From Endocarpon pusillum Z07020 (Eukaryota; Ascomycota; Eurotiomycetes; Verrucariales; Verrucariaceae), in contig NW_006916121.1 of NCBI RefSeq assembly GCF_000464535.1, positions 1-64,000 of the forward strand: a stretch of DNA of 64,000 nt, given 5' to 3'. The position numbers and the translations under genes are program-made. A model generated the notes under the pieces. That model did no database searches, had not been told where the DNA came from, and saw only the letters and a list, made by a program, of their open reading frames with translations. How positions within the stretch are numbered: the stretch's first letter is position 1; each line of letters starts with the position of its first letter. Shown in pieces: positions 1 to 11,684 of the stretch.

Positions 1-303
1 CCGCGAATGGACCGCTCCGAAGGCATTCCGCCGTAACATTGCAAAACGAGGGTGGTGAAGATTATACACTAAAGGGTGTCAACAGAACAGAAGAAGTTGT
101 AAGTAGGTGCAAGTAATGCAGACCATTGACAGTACAATAACAGCATCATCCATGCCAGGGCTTCGTATGAGACGGAAGCGTGTGTATAGTCTAGCGGCAA
201 CGCAAAGTATGGAAAGACTTGTCAGTCCACTGTAGACTCCAATTATCATCGGTGCCCTGGTCTGATCACCTCCCATTGGAGCTGGGCCAGCAGCTTCTGC
301 CAT
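1..303 (-). CDS. SAT4/PTH11-type rhodopsin-like membrane protein, 5' end only
   Basis: Starts at the ATG at 303-301 and runs leftwards off the window. The first 60 residues hold a short N-tail, then a hydrophobic segment (IIGVYSGLTSLSILCVAARL) followed by YTRFRLIRSPGMDDAVIVLS. TM1, then a basic stretch, then G-x-DD at the start of TM2 is the pattern of the fungal rhodopsin-like SAT4/PTH11 family of seven-helix proteins. An intron at 123-69 (GTCTGC donor, CCTTTAG acceptor) removes an otherwise early stop at 81-79 and continues as CIIFTTLVLQCYGGMPSERS. The donor is not a strong one, so the splice is inferred. These proteins are usually poorly characterised membrane proteins, some of them receptor-like. 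Function cannot be narrowed further because the rest of the gene is missing. Confidence 0.6.
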
Positions 304-1897
304 ATTCGAGTTTTAAAGAGATACTGCCGTGGGGAGGAGAATTGCAGGGCATCAAAATCTCAAACGAGAGTAAGTATGGCAAAGAGTTCCAACGAATGCA
401 TCTAAGCCACCTGGGTCAGGCCTCAAGATATAGCCTGAATATACCCATGGCAGCACAAGACTGACGCATACTTGAGGCATATACTTACACATATAAATAC
501 TATGGTAGGAGCTTCAACCCAGCATAGCTAGCAAATAGGAAGGCCGGCCTGGGGCTGTCCAAGACATAACCTGCATGTTGGTCGCCAATGATATTTTCAA
601 GGTCTCATCCTTGGTCTAGGTCAGGCAGTCAAAAGCCCGCTTTGTTTTCCGTGAGAAGCCTAACTATTTATTTAAGCTTGTTCGGCTAGTACGTAGTAAC
701 TCTAGCTGAGACTCGCCACCACCACCTGCACTAGCAAGCGGCACAACTCCGTCGATCTATGCGCCTATGACAGGCTTGTACATTATCCAGTCGGGGCAAG
801 GTCCGGGCCAGGAACAAACGATCAAGGGCCGGAGGGCTGCGACAGAGTGACTAGATGAAAATAGAAAGTCATTGCAACCTCGGAAATTCTCGTGTTATAT
901 AGAATCCAGTAAGCTAGAAGATTGTTCTACGAGAAGAACAAGTTCGAGACTATCAACAGCAAGATAAACGAGTCAAAGCTTAATAACAAAATGCTTTCAC
1001 TGACTAAATAAGAGTGGATAACATTTTTTAACTACGAAGACTATAAAACTATCTGGAAAATAAATATACTTATTGTCATGCGCAGTAGGGCAGGGCAGCC
1101 TGCGCCTGCCAGGCGGGTAGCATGCGCCAAGGATAGGCCGAATTGACGCACAAAAGGCGCCAAATGCACATAGATAGGATCTACACTTTCAACCATACAA
1201 CTCAGCGCCTTTTCTGCGTCTTTTCTGCGTCTTTTCTGCGTCTTTTCTGCGTCTTTTCTTCGCCTTTTTCTGTTAGGCCGTGGCCGTCTAACATTTATAT
1301 AGACAGTCATCTTCAAAAAATGCAACGTACGTGAGTCTTGAGAAGTCAATCTGCACTTGCAACTGCAAAAGAGGCTGCAGATATTTTTGCTGATTAGGAG
1401 GGGACAAATTTTGTGACATTTGACAGTACGAACCAAGATGAAACGGCTCGCCGCCACGTGGTGTCTGGGTTAGGAGCTGTCAAAAACGGTGGTTGTTGTC
1501 CTGGAAACGATCGTTGTGAGGTAAACCTTTCGTAGTGGGCTGAGGACTTTCTTTCCCAAACATCAGGCTGTCTTGAAATGCATTTGGCACACTGCGATAG
1601 CTGGACTGACCAATAAGAAGAAAAGAATTCATAATATTCTCGCATTTTAGAGGACGACTGGTCATGTCAACATTATTATTAGTAATCTCCGTACCGTATG
1701 GAGAAGAAATGGCATCTGGTCGCAATTGCTCAGCTAGCCCGGAGAACCAGGGAGATAATTTACGCAACACCGCACTCCCGTCCCATAAAGGTAGTTCTGT
1801 CATCAAATCCTGCCGCGCTTCGGAGGCAAGTACGCCATTTCATATTTACCCGTCCGAAATCCCCTTGTGGTTTCGAAGCCACCATGTCCTGGCCCCT
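304..1897. other. Intergenic region with an 11-nt tandem repeat
   Basis: No supported gene. The Lys/Arg-rich reading frame on the minus strand between 1457 and 1041 is a translation of the 11-nt tandem repeat near 1209-1263. A TACGTAGTA-type palindrome lies near 690. Confidence 0.5.
1209..1263 (+). repeat. 11-nt tandem repeat, four perfect units plus one degenerate
   Basis: The unit CTTTTCTGCGT repeats head to tail at 1209, 1220, 1231 and 1242. It is followed by a diverged unit (CTTTTCTTCGC) at 1253. Confidence 0.9.
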
Positions 1898-4800
1898 CTA
1901 CCCGTACATCCTAAAACTCTCCACCCCCAATGTCGGTGTCTCAACCAATCGATTCATCGGCACACCTTCCTCTTTCCTCCTTTCGAAGAACCCTTGACAT
2001 TCTCCCACGATCTGTGCCCACTCGGCTAGCGCCCGACCCGCATACCTGGCATTACCTAAGCTCTGCGGAGTGGGCCTCCTCGGCTCCACCTCCTTCAGCT
2101 CCTCACCTTTCTCCTCCTGGCGTAATTGGATCAGTTCTTGAGCTGGTGGTGGCAGTTTCGGTGGGCAGAGACGACGATTCTTGCTGGGCCAATTAGGACG
2201 CTCGAGCCATTCGAGGGAGAACTTGAAGGAGAATGGTTGATGAGGTGGTGTCGAGGCGCGATGGGGAGGGGTATCGTTAGGCATTGCACCGCTGCGGATG
2301 GAGATGGTGTCGGATAAGCTGGCTATGTCGCTGCTAATGACATTCGAGGATTCGTCTGGGCTTCTGGGTGGCGTGACTTCGCCGGGACGTGCATTACCGG
2401 GTGTGCTGAATGGTATGATGCTCTTCATGAAGCTCCAGCGCTTTTTGGCTGGGTTGCGAATTGATTCACGGCCGGCGGCGCCATTGGAGATGGCGATGCT
2501 CGGTGTTGTAGGTTGAGTCGAGGGCATTTGTGAGAGAACTTTGTCGAAAGAAGTAAACATACTAACTGGAATAGGTTGGCTGTCATTGCGGATGATGATC
2601 AGACGTCGTCCCGGGGCTGGACTACAAGGCGCTGACGAAGGCATTGTAGTGTCGTGCTCTTCCGCCTCATCCTTTAGATAGAGGTAAGATGCCCAGCTGC
2701 TATTGAGCCTGTCTGCCAGCGTTTCATAGATTGCAATGTCGAGTTCGCTCGCATCGCCATCATACCTCGCAGTGCGCCAACACAGGAGGCGAAGGTAGTA
2801 TGCTCGCACCATAGGACACCAATGACTGAAGTGCTTTTCGAAAAATGATGGTTCCAAAAGCCAATCCAAGCAAAGTTCCTTTCTTCTGTCTTCATTAGAA
2901 ATTAGAATATTCCAAGTGCTGTATACAAAAGCTATGAGTCGAATCTCAGTCAAGGTGTTGTGGCTGTCCATCATTTGCTGGCAGACCTGGAACCAGAACG
3001 CCCAGTCCAGGATCTCCGTTTCCGGATGACTTTGATGATATCGTGACATGATGGCTAGAAACTCTTCCATAAAATCGCAAAGAACAAAACATGCGTCGTG
3101 GTTATAAACTGATATCTTCCTGGTTGCAGCCTTGACAATGTCGGCGAATGATTCCGCGTAGAGCTCACGCAGTCCTTGAGAATCCGGATTCTGGTCCGCT
3201 AGCAAGTCACGCAGGAGCATAATGAGCCTGTTCTCAGCCATGGAGCGCGCTGCATTTGCAGTTGTTAGTGGCATAGTGGCCGCGGCATCTGGAGAGTCCA
3301 GGTCGTCCACAGCGCTAGAAGCAAACATATCGCCCTGTGGCTGTCCGATTTGGCGGTATAGTGTAGCTTCTAGGACAGTCAAAATTTGAGCGTGAACAGG
3401 CACCAGTCCAGGAATACAGGCACGTTTCCTTTTCTCGGTCACTCCGGGAAGAATATCAGCGACAAGAACATGAAACTGCTTGGTGAACCCAAAAAACAAA
3501 TCGCTGTCACGTCCACTCCATCTGCTCATCCAAGGTCCGTACCAGCGAATATAGGCTGCTCCAAATGGTAAAGGCGTCCTGTGATGCAGATATCTGACTA
3601 GAGCTGCATGCGATGTGATCGCGAGACTCCTAAGAGCAGGCGGAAAATGCGATGCAACCTCCACCGACGTCGCTCTGAGTTTGAACCCTCTCGGGACGTC
3701 AAGCTCAAGCAGTATCCTTCGAAGTGTGTCTGCGGACAAATGCCACAGTCTGACCAGAATATCTGCCACCCCCGGGCAGAAAAAGAACGCATATGCACAA
3801 GCCTTGCCACAGTAAGCAACTAAGCTTGCTGGAGCGCTTCTCATAGACATCTTATCTACCACGAAGGCCATTTGTGACAACAAATTCTGCACGAAGATGT
3901 TTCTGACGTTGTGATGCACCGATTCAGTCAGAAAGTCTGAACCACCGGACTCCAGAGAGCTCGTAGAGGTCGAAATGGGCATACCGAAACGTTGAACAGG
4001 TGGCGTCTCTGCTTGCGTTGGAATTGGATACGGAGGTATCCTCCATTCTGGTCTTACCATGACGCCTGCAACACCTTCAAGAAAAGATGGTCGATCCGTG
4101 CCCGAAATGGATTGGTTGTTCCTGCCGTTAAGCATTTCCAGGAGACCAGTCCACCATTTGTTCAATATCATTACTCGACGGTCCAAATCTTCAGCACGAA
4201 GTGTTTTATTTGAAGGGTGATCGGCGTATTTGGCAAGAAAGGGGAGGAGGGAAGTCCGTATTACGTTTGCTTTGAGAGCACTTGACTTGGACTGAAATCT
4301 AAGAAACATGAGTACATAGCCTGAGTGGTCGCTCTTTAAACTCACTTTTGAAAATCACCTTCGAGGGTTCGGAAAACACTCCACAATGGATCTTTCTTCT
4401 TGTTGGTATCCAAACTGGCAGAAGATAGTCTGTCTGAAGATAAGGACGAAGGAATGGGCGGAACCTTCATTGAGAGAAGATTTGGCAGCTTGTCCAATGA
4501 GCTTTTGCTTCTTAATGATTGCAGGGAAGGCTTTTTAGGTAGTTTAAGCTCTGTCTCGCTCTTGTTCATATGCATAATTGCACTAAGCGGCCTCCTGCCG
4601 AACTTGTTCTGTAGAGGCGGTCGCTGCCGTGGTGCAGGGCTGATTTCTGGCGACGCGTTTGGCTTGCCATCCTCGACATTGGAAATTTGAAGAGGCGGAC
4701 AAGGTGCTGTTGGCTGAGGCGTAGAGCCGGGCTTGGAAACAGTTGATATGGATTGCTTCTTGTCTGGAGTGGTGTTATGTGATTTAGCCAGCTTCCTGGC

Positions 4801-5313
4801 CGCTTTGGGAGACGGGGAAGGTGATCTCGAAGACGAAGATCTCCATGATCTTCTGGCAAGGCTGCGAAAGGTGCTGGAAACAGAACGGCCAGGCGAGGGC
4901 CTCGGTTTCTCCGTGACTTCAACAACAGCAGGCTCGTTGGCTTCCTTTCCCTTTGCGCCTTCAAAATCTTCTGGGGAGAGAGTGAATTTTCGGACAGCAA
5001 CTTTTGTCTTCCCGTTTCTTGATGCACTCCGTAACAGTTCCTTGCTGGGCACATATGGCGATTGCCGGTTGTTGGGTGATCCATCCGGTGAAAGGGCTAA
5101 GACATTGTCTGAAAACGTCCGCTTAATGCCTTCGGGACGCTGCGCTTCTTGCACGCCAGGAAGGTGTGTGTAGCTAGCAGAGCGTGGAAGTCCATTGAAT
5201 TCGTCTTGGGTGCGAAGGGACTCGGGAGGAGGAGAAGTATCCGGATGTACCGGCTTCAAGGCGTGTACCTGGACGGGGGGTAGGATATCCACCTCTGCAC
5301 CAAGAGTGAACAT
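1898..5313 (-). CDS. DUF1765 (UPF0592) family protein
   Basis: Two exons, 5313-4346 and 4298-1898, joined by a 47-nt intron (GTGAGT donor, TTTCTTAG acceptor); about 1122 aa. The first in-frame ATG of the open exon is at 5313; an intron acceptor (CTCTTAG) immediately precedes it, so an upstream non-coding exon is possible. The first 330 residues are Ser/Pro/Lys-rich and probably disordered. The conserved part starts around FQSKSSALKANVIRTSLLPF and includes RAEDLDRRVMILNKWWTGLL, hydrophobic segments (SLVAYCGKACAYAFFFCPGV) and a C-terminal block. This matches the fungal DUF1765 family, which includes S. pombe UPF0592 protein SPAC7D4.03c. Family function is unknown. The C-terminal 200 residues again contain Ser/Pro-rich linkers around a short conserved stretch (FKFSLEWLERPNWPSKNRRL). 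Confidence 0.9.
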
Positions 5314-6412
5314 GCTAAGAGACCAGCTCTCATCGAATAATTTGGTAGCCGGTCTACTCGTGCACAAAGGCCATCAGACTCTGTGCCAGTCAGAGAAATG
5401 TCGAGCAAGTACCAGAGTGAATGTGCTCAAATGTCGAGGTGATTTCGACGGCTGTAAGCGAGTGTAAAAATACAGATCAGAATTTAGCAACGGCGGGTAG
5501 CTTCAATATGTGCAGAGAGACTGAAGTGCGCTATACGGTCACTGTAAATTAAATGCAAAATAATGATAACGAGAGTAAGAGTGTTGTATGGACCTGGTAG
5601 TAGAGAGACAGCGTCAAGATCCTTTGCCGCTGGCAGTGCACATCACATTGGGGCTTGGGGGTCGGGAACGCGGCTGGAGGCCAACCGAACTCTATTTTAT
5701 CTAAAAGCCTCCCTTACTTCTCTGTGCTCCGTACCGAGTTGCTGACGATCATGATCATCCTGGCTCCACTCTATGTCTCAAAAGCCTTTATTGCGCCTTG
5801 CACATGTACGGGCGCTAGCTGAGAGAGAGAGAGTCATCAATCTAGGGGTATTTACTTTCCATCATCGCCAATTTCTTCCCTTGAAACCCTTCGGAAAGCT
5901 ACCAGTCCATCCTGTAGCAGTTTGTTTCTTTAGTTCTGCAAGTCGTTGCTTCTTGCTCTGGATTGGCCTGATTTCCAACTTGCCTGGGGCTGTGTGATTC
6001 CAGAGCACGTTCTCTAAGACGTTTCACTACATCCAAGTAATAACAGCCCGAAGTTGCATACAGATGAAGCGGGACAACAAGGCAAATCTATCCACCATGT
6101 GTTATCCTAGTTGCACATTGAATTCGTTTCACGTTTAGCAAGGGTAGTTGGAATTTTAAGCTAGAGAGCATGGTCGTAGCGAGGAGAGTGTCCAGTACCA
6201 GAACACGCCTGGATCTTCTGAGATCTTGCGTCTAACCCGATCATATATAATTTCGTGGAGGTGGCTTGGAATTCCAGCAGTCGACGCACTTCTATATCGC
6301 CAACTTCAGCGGAGTGGAAATCTCTTGGGGACTGTTTTTTGAGCACATTGAATTCTGGGCTGATGCTGGTGGTGTATTTACATGAGGACATAACGCTGAT
6401 ACTGTTCTTCTT
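5314..6412. other. Intergenic: upstream of the DUF1765 gene and downstream of ATP14
   Basis: Only short, overlapping frames without codon structure. No repeat, RNA gene or further exon is supported. Confidence 0.5.
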
Positions 6413-6905
6413 TCAATGTGCTGCTGGCTGCTCTTCGTCCAAATCTTTGAGATCTTCGAAATAATCCCCTTCAGGCTCCTGGGCCTCTCCTGAAGACGCT
6501 TGCCCTTCCACCTCAACAGCAGAATTCTCATATTCCTGCACCTGGTTGGTTATGCTCGTCTCCTCGGGTGATTTAGGAGGCTTTGGCATGGTGAACTTTT
6601 GGACATGACCTTCGGCGTCGGCTGGCTTGGCTGGGGGTGGCTTGTATGCTCGAAGCTCTCTCAGGTACAGATCTTGGATAATGTCGGCTGCAACTATTAG
6701 AACTAAGTGCGTATATGATGGTGGAGGCTGTCATACGTTGTCTGATGGCAGTAGCAGCAACAAATTGCCTACGGTTAAGAGGAGTGGTGTTTCGAGCTAT
6801 GCGGGCCGCGAGGGAGCTCTACGAAATCAAGATCAGCGTAATGATTCAGGAGAGTGATATGCAGACAAGTATGCTCACTGATGCCCTTAGCGATCGAGGC
6901 GTCAT
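6413..6905 (-). CDS. atp14: Mitochondrial F1Fo-ATP synthase subunit h (Atp14)
   Basis: Three exons, 6905-6879, 6818-6737 and 6687-6413, give 127 aa. The introns (60 and 49 nt) have GTGAGC/CGTAG and GTATGA/TGCAG ends. Residues 1-37 form an Arg/Ala/Ser/Thr-rich amphipathic presequence expected for mitochondrial import (MTPRSLRASSSLAARIARNT). The mature part opens with DIIQDLYLRELRAYKPPPAK, continues with AEGHVQKFTMPKPPKSPEE and ends in a very acidic tail (DYFEDLKDLDEEQPAAH). These are hallmarks of subunit h, a component of the peripheral stalk of the yeast-type ATP synthase on the inner mitochondrial membrane. The gene is easy to miss because no exon is long. It is divergent from TFIIB, about 990 bp away. 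Recognition rests on the conserved central block. Confidence 0.92.
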
Positions 6906-7895
6906 CTTGTCAACCCTGGCTCTTCGGTTTGCAAAGGTTTGGAAGGGGTTGAGGACCTTTGGGTCAGATGTTACGGAGGACCTTTGGGAGCTTGGTCAAT
7001 TTGCCCGTCTGTCAAGCCGGACGGTACTAGGTCCAGATCGTACTAGTGTCATCTGGCGTGACACCCTCCGACTCTTGCCGCCGGCGCCGCCTTCACCAAC
7101 AATGAATAAGGCTCTTCTTCATCCTCAATCTTTCTCCCGCCACTCACTCTTTCAACCACTTCGACGCCTTCGCCGTGTTCGCAGTATTGAGCATCAACTC
7201 TATCAGTAATTGGTCTAAAACATTCGGAGCCTGCTGGCAGACTTTACCAACTCACTCACCACCAAAACCTTGAACGACTTCTCACCAATATTCGTGGGCT
7301 TTGCCAATAGCGCACGCTTCCACGAGGCCTTTACTGGTTCATACTGGCGAGAGAGTCACTATCTTAACAGTTACCACTCGATACCTGCGCTCCATACCTC
7401 CGCGAACGAACGGCTTGCGATCAACCCACCAGACGAGATTTGGTAGCTACGCTTTCTTAAGGTACACCTCAGACTTGTCCCACACATCTCTGACTTGATC
7501 CTTGCAAATGCAGCCATCACTTCTTTGTTTTATTGGCTTTGATTACGACACAGCTAGCTGACATGTGCCCTCTTCTCAGTGCAGAGGCGAAGGACTTTGG
7601 TCTCTTTACCCAGATCCTACTACTAGTTCAGCCTTCGCCGCAAGTTTGTGTGGGCTAGGCACGGTCCCGTCGTGTTAGACGTACCGGTGATAGCCACGTG
7701 ACAGAAAAAGTCTCGCTAGTTACAGTCTCCTCTTCTTTCAATACCGCCAAACTGTATTCCCCACTTTTCGTCAAGCTCATTGCAAACAAACATAGCCTAC
7801 TCGTCAGCCATAGCGGTATCCAAAAAAGAAATCGGAAGCGAGTTCAAGGCAAACCGATCAAGCGAACTGCCGGTAGAGATTTGGAGAAGCTTATC
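6906..7895. promoter_or_regulatory. Divergent intergenic region between ATP14 and TFIIB
   Basis: Shared upstream region of two oppositely oriented housekeeping genes. Two CCAAT pentamers sit near 7284 and 7303, and the stretch 7130-7560 is pyrimidine-rich on the plus strand, as in many fungal 5' leaders. No confident ORF. Promoter function is inferred from position only. Confidence 0.4.
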
Positions 7896-8987
7896 ATGTC
7901 TGGAATACCAGGTATACCGATTGACGAAAACGCCAAACCTGGTGAGCAGGCGCCTCAGCCCTATCGAGAGAATCTGAGTGTTATCGTGACGTGCCCGGAC
8001 TGCAAGGAATACCCACCAAATTTGGTCAATGAAGGAGCCACTCTCGTCTGCGCAAGTTGTGGCATGGTGCTTGAAGATCGTGTTGTTAGTATGGAGAGCG
8101 AGTGGCGAACCTTCAATTCTGATGAGGGCAAAGGAGACGATCCTAGTCGAGTTGGCGAGGCAGAGAGTGAGCTTCAACTGGGTGACCACCTTGAAACAAG
8201 AATATCGACCAGCCAGGGGAGCAGCAAAGCATCGCGCATGCTAGCAGCGGCCCAAAACAAGCAGTCTAGCGAGAAGACAAATAAAAGCCTGGCGTCAGCG
8301 TTCAGGCAGGTCGAATTTTGGGGGGAGAAGGCCGCCCTGCAGAAGAATATTCGTGACAATGCTAAGAGGTACCTCAAGCAAGTCGATGATGCGAAAGCTT
8401 TCAAAGGGAAGCAACAGGACGCGGTTGTAGCAGGTTGTATCTTCATCGCATGCCGACAGGCGCAAGCAGCACGAAGTTTCAACGAGATTCATCAGCTCAC
8501 CCAAGTGCCCAAGAAAGAGATCGGCCGGGTATACAAGCATCTCGAGAAATTTCTGCGTAACGCTGACGATGTCAAGCTCAAGCGGATTGAGGCTGAAGGT
8601 GGTATCTTCGATTCTGCTGCGGCAGCCTACAAAAACACCAAATCTACAAATGCTTCAGATCTATGCGCCAGATTCGTCAACATGCTCAACCTTCCAGTCA
8701 AAGTCGAGGCCTTCGCAAGAGATATTGCTAACAAGATCGTTTCGATCAATGAGCTTGCTGGCCGTTCCCCTCTGTCAAATGCGGGCGCCTGCATCTACTT
8801 TGCAAGCCATTTCGTTGGGTTGGGCAGGTCGGCGAAAGAGATCAGCCAAGTGGCAGGTGTGAGTGATACCACAATCAAGGGGGCGTACAAGTTCTTGTTC
8901 AACGCACAGGACACCCTGATTACCGAGAAGTTTCTGAAGGCACCCTACAATGGGGATCCAAAGAACCTGCCTCAAGTCCAGAATTAA
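7896..8987 (+). CDS. sua7: Transcription initiation factor IIB (TFIIB)
   Basis: Single exon of 363 aa starting at the ATG at 7896 (MSGIPGIPIDENAKPGEQ). The frame is open upstream to a GTG at 7698, but those residues do not look like TFIIB and the family length fits the 7896 start. The N-terminal zinc ribbon has C33-x2-C36 and C52-x2-C55 (TCPDC ... VCASC). It is followed by the B-reader/linker region (GMVLEDRVVSMESEWRTFNS), then two cyclin-like repeats (around KAALQKNIRDNAKRYLKQVD to VYKHLEKFL, and VNMLNLPVKVEAFARDIANK to the C-terminus, with AGVSDTTIKGAYKFLF). TFIIB bridges TBP on the promoter and RNA polymerase II and helps choose the start site. It is a nuclear protein and single copy in most fungi. 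Nothing looks damaged. Confidence 0.97.
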   Translation: MSGIPGIPIDENAKPGEQAPQPYRENLSVIVTCPDCKEYPPNLVNEGATLVCASCGMVLEDRVVSMESEWRTFNSDEGKGDDPSRVGEAESELQLGDHLETRISTSQGSSKASRMLAAAQNKQSSEKTNKSLASAFRQVEFWGEKAALQKNIRDNAKRYLKQVDDAKAFKGKQQDAVVAGCIFIACRQAQAARSFNEIHQLTQVPKKEIGRVYKHLEKFLRNADDVKLKRIEAEGGIFDSAAAAYKNTKSTNASDLCARFVNMLNLPVKVEAFARDIANKIVSINELAGRSPLSNAGACIYFASHFVGLGRSAKEISQVAGVSDTTIKGAYKFLFNAQDTLITEKFLKAPYNGDPKNLPQVQN

Positions 8988-10716
8988 ATGTGGTGGATGA
9001 TAAGTTCGGGACCGAGAACGGATAACCCAGGGCTCAGTCAGAGTGCTAAGGCGAGCTCCGGTGAAGATGGACACCGATGAATTTGGCTCGCCATCAAATC
9101 CCCAAGATTTACCCCTTGCAGCTCTGTCGTGCGCTGGACATCTGCTGCTTCTACCATGATACCCATGCATTGCTTTTTTCCATCTATTTACTCGCGCGAC
9201 GCGCGTGATATACTCATTGTCGAGCCTCTATTATGAAGCAATTTAGACCACGACGGGAAGGCGTTATGTAGCAACCGTCTTTACACACCAAGACCGCAAT
9301 GATCCCACGATCACCAGGAGAGGCGTTGCTTGGAACTACCTATGGAGGCAAACGGGGGTGGCGGTGGTCTTTGTGCCTCGAGTCTTGATCCGGAGGGAGG
9401 TTTGATGGGTACTGCTCTCCTACGTCACATGCATATGCGAGGATGCGAAACAAATTCTAGGGAAAAAAAACCGGAAAAGCTAATGAATAGTAATCGACAA
9501 ATATTTTAAACATGCCATACGCTGCTTAATATAAATTTTCTCGTGAAGTAATGCAGCTAATGATCCGCTCGTGTGCCACGTACTGTACAAAAAGTGGACC
9601 AAAGCGTGTCTTCTGATCTCGCAGCATTCCTCTACCTACCCACCTTACTAGGGCGAGACCTGTAGGCGATCGTATGACATTATCCGCTGGAGCTTTTACC
9701 GGCACAAAACCCGTTCGCGAGGAGTGTGAAATAACCATACGGCTACTAAACCACGAGAAGGCATGGATCCCAGGTTTTTGCGGAGCAACGTTTTACGTAG
9801 AGAGGTGGGCGCTAGGCAACACAGAGAGTAGAGAGCACGAAAGTGATCGAGTTCGAATCAGTTCTGTTCTTGAATAGGAAGGGGAAACGTATTGAGGTTT
9901 CAGATGGAGGAGACTAAGCACTGAAGTGGAGAAGGTGTGTCATAGGGGCTCGGTGCGGAAAACCGAGCATGTGCCAGACTCAATCCAGTGCCTGGGATGA
10001 CGTGAGCTACTGAGCTGGGGAGGATATAGCAGAAGTTTGGTGTTTTGAATTATTCTCCTGTTGGGTTCCTGAAGATTTCTCAAGACGAGATGGTGTTGAT
10101 TGGGGAGACGTCTTCTCCGATGTAGGTGGAATTGTGATCACTTGGGGCCGCCATTTGAAGGAAAGCTGGGAGATTCCTTGAGCAGTACGCTTTCGCCGGG
10201 TTGGAAGTTGCTCTGTGGTTCACTTGTGCTTGTCGGGTCCTAAGCGTGATAGTCGTTACCATTGCCTTCGAGGGGACTTGTTGTCCTGGTGTCCCCTTGC
10301 TCCGCACCATCGGCGCCAGCGCATGCTCACTGTTCGCTTTGCTCGCTGTTGATGGTTGCAAATCGCGACTTGCAGAGGAATATATCCATTATCGTTCTGG
10401 TCGAACATGGCGGACGTCAATTTTCGCACTTGAGGGTCGGGGAACTTTCGTCGAAGTGATCTTGCTCCCTGTCCAGTTTTGTCTGAGTACTAACGGGCAT
10501 GATGGCTCATTTCATGCTTGATTCTGCCTTCCAAAGCATCTTCGCCATATCTATTCTCTTCACACTTTGTCTTTATACAACATGTTAGAAAGTGCCCATA
10601 TACTCTTGTGCTCCTCCAAGAATACTAGCATATGTGCTGTCGCGTAAAGCGTGGTCCAATCTGCGATGCCTGGCATTGATCCCTTCGATGGCATGCCTAA
10701 GCAAATGGCGTGGATG
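8988..10716. other. Intergenic region with no supported gene
   Basis: Reading frames on both strands (for example 10080-10361 minus and 10201-10521 plus) overlap and resemble no family I know. A GC-rich near-palindrome (GCGCGACGCGCG) lies near 9195. Otherwise nothing stands out. Confidence 0.45.
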
Positions 10717-11345
10717 CTACAAGCTCACGAATGAGCTTGAGGAAGTGAATGTAGCTCTTCTACGAGGAAGCCAGCGTCCCCCCTTAGGATTGCTAGTCCC
10801 ATTTGAGGTGGCTGTAGTAGCCAAAGGAGCAGTAGCCCTCGCTGCCGAATACGGCGGAGGAGCACCTCCAAGTTTAGCCTCTTCAACAGCCCTAAGAAAG
10901 AACTGTATGATTTCTTCTGATGCATTTTGTTTCTCAAGTAGACTTATCGCCATTTTGAGTTGAATTGCTGGTACCTGATCGCACACGAACATAAGCGATA
11001 TCAGAATAAAAGATGTCTTGAGCTGTTGTAAAACTGATCTGACCCCGTCGAAGCGAGGTGCAGAATAACGCCAGGCCAAATGCTGCTCCCACGGCCGGTC
11101 GACCGTACTGTCGAGTGCCTGAGCATTAAGCCATGTACTCAACCTTTCAATGGCCTCGTAGCACTCAACCACCAGCGCCCTGGCCGCGGCCACATTCCCA
11201 TCTAACGAAGTGGATAAGTCGCGTCGCTTTTGAGATGGATGTTATGAAGCTTCTGAAGCACTGACACTACGAGGTCTGGATCGGCTGAGACGCTTGCATT
11301 GCTCGGATCGGCAGTCCTGAGCTGGCCTGAGAAGATGCAGAGCAT
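10717..11345 (-). CDS. Orphan helical protein, possibly STAND N-terminal-like
   Basis: The main exon 11226-10717 is open and coding-like: ARALVVECYEAIERLSTWLN, then RFDGVRSVLQQLKTSFILIS, then PAIQLKMAISLLEKQNASEE. A plausible 5' exon is 11345-11271 (ATG, MLCIFSGQLR) joined through a 44-nt intron (GTAGTG donor, CAAAAG acceptor), giving about 194 aa. A further start at MSEVAGIDLATSLLHLAD upstream is interrupted by a stop, so the true 5' end is unsure. The pattern C-x3-(I/L)-x2-L-x2-W followed by basic and hydrophobic helices is reminiscent of the helical N-terminal domains of fungal STAND/HeLo-like proteins. That is only a resemblance. No catalytic motif is visible and the C-terminus is Ser-rich. 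Confidence 0.4.
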
Positions 11346-11684
11346 TGTTGACGCCCGACCTCCTCAGTCTGCAAGGTGGAGAAGGCTGGTGGCAAGATCT
11401 ATACCAGCGACTTCTGACATACCTTCAGGTTAGCGTAAACGAGACAACATATATTTGTACAGACAAAGAAGACTAAGGGCTGATCGTCGAGTCCTACTAA
11501 GTACTTGTACCGAGTACTTATACGACCGAGTCTGGAAGTCATGGGGCTCTGTGCCAAGATCCGAATATTAGCCGAGTCAACCTCCCAACTTTCACTTGCA
11601 AGACGTGTTGTGACTTGTGCAGGCTAAGTTGCGGCAAACACTGGCTTCATTTTCGAACAGTAGTCTATACGGTGCGATGAGGCA
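11346..11684. other. Short intergenic region before the SR140-like gene
   Basis: No coding signal. It contains the presumed promoter and leader of the downstream plus-strand gene. Confidence 0.4.

Noticed and set aside
1041..1457. Basic repeat protein on the minus strand
   Set aside because: Its distinctive part is just the 11-nt tandem repeat read in successive frames.
7698..7895. N-terminal extension of TFIIB from an upstream GTG
   Set aside because: TFIIB has a well-known length and N-terminus; the extension has no ATG and no family similarity.
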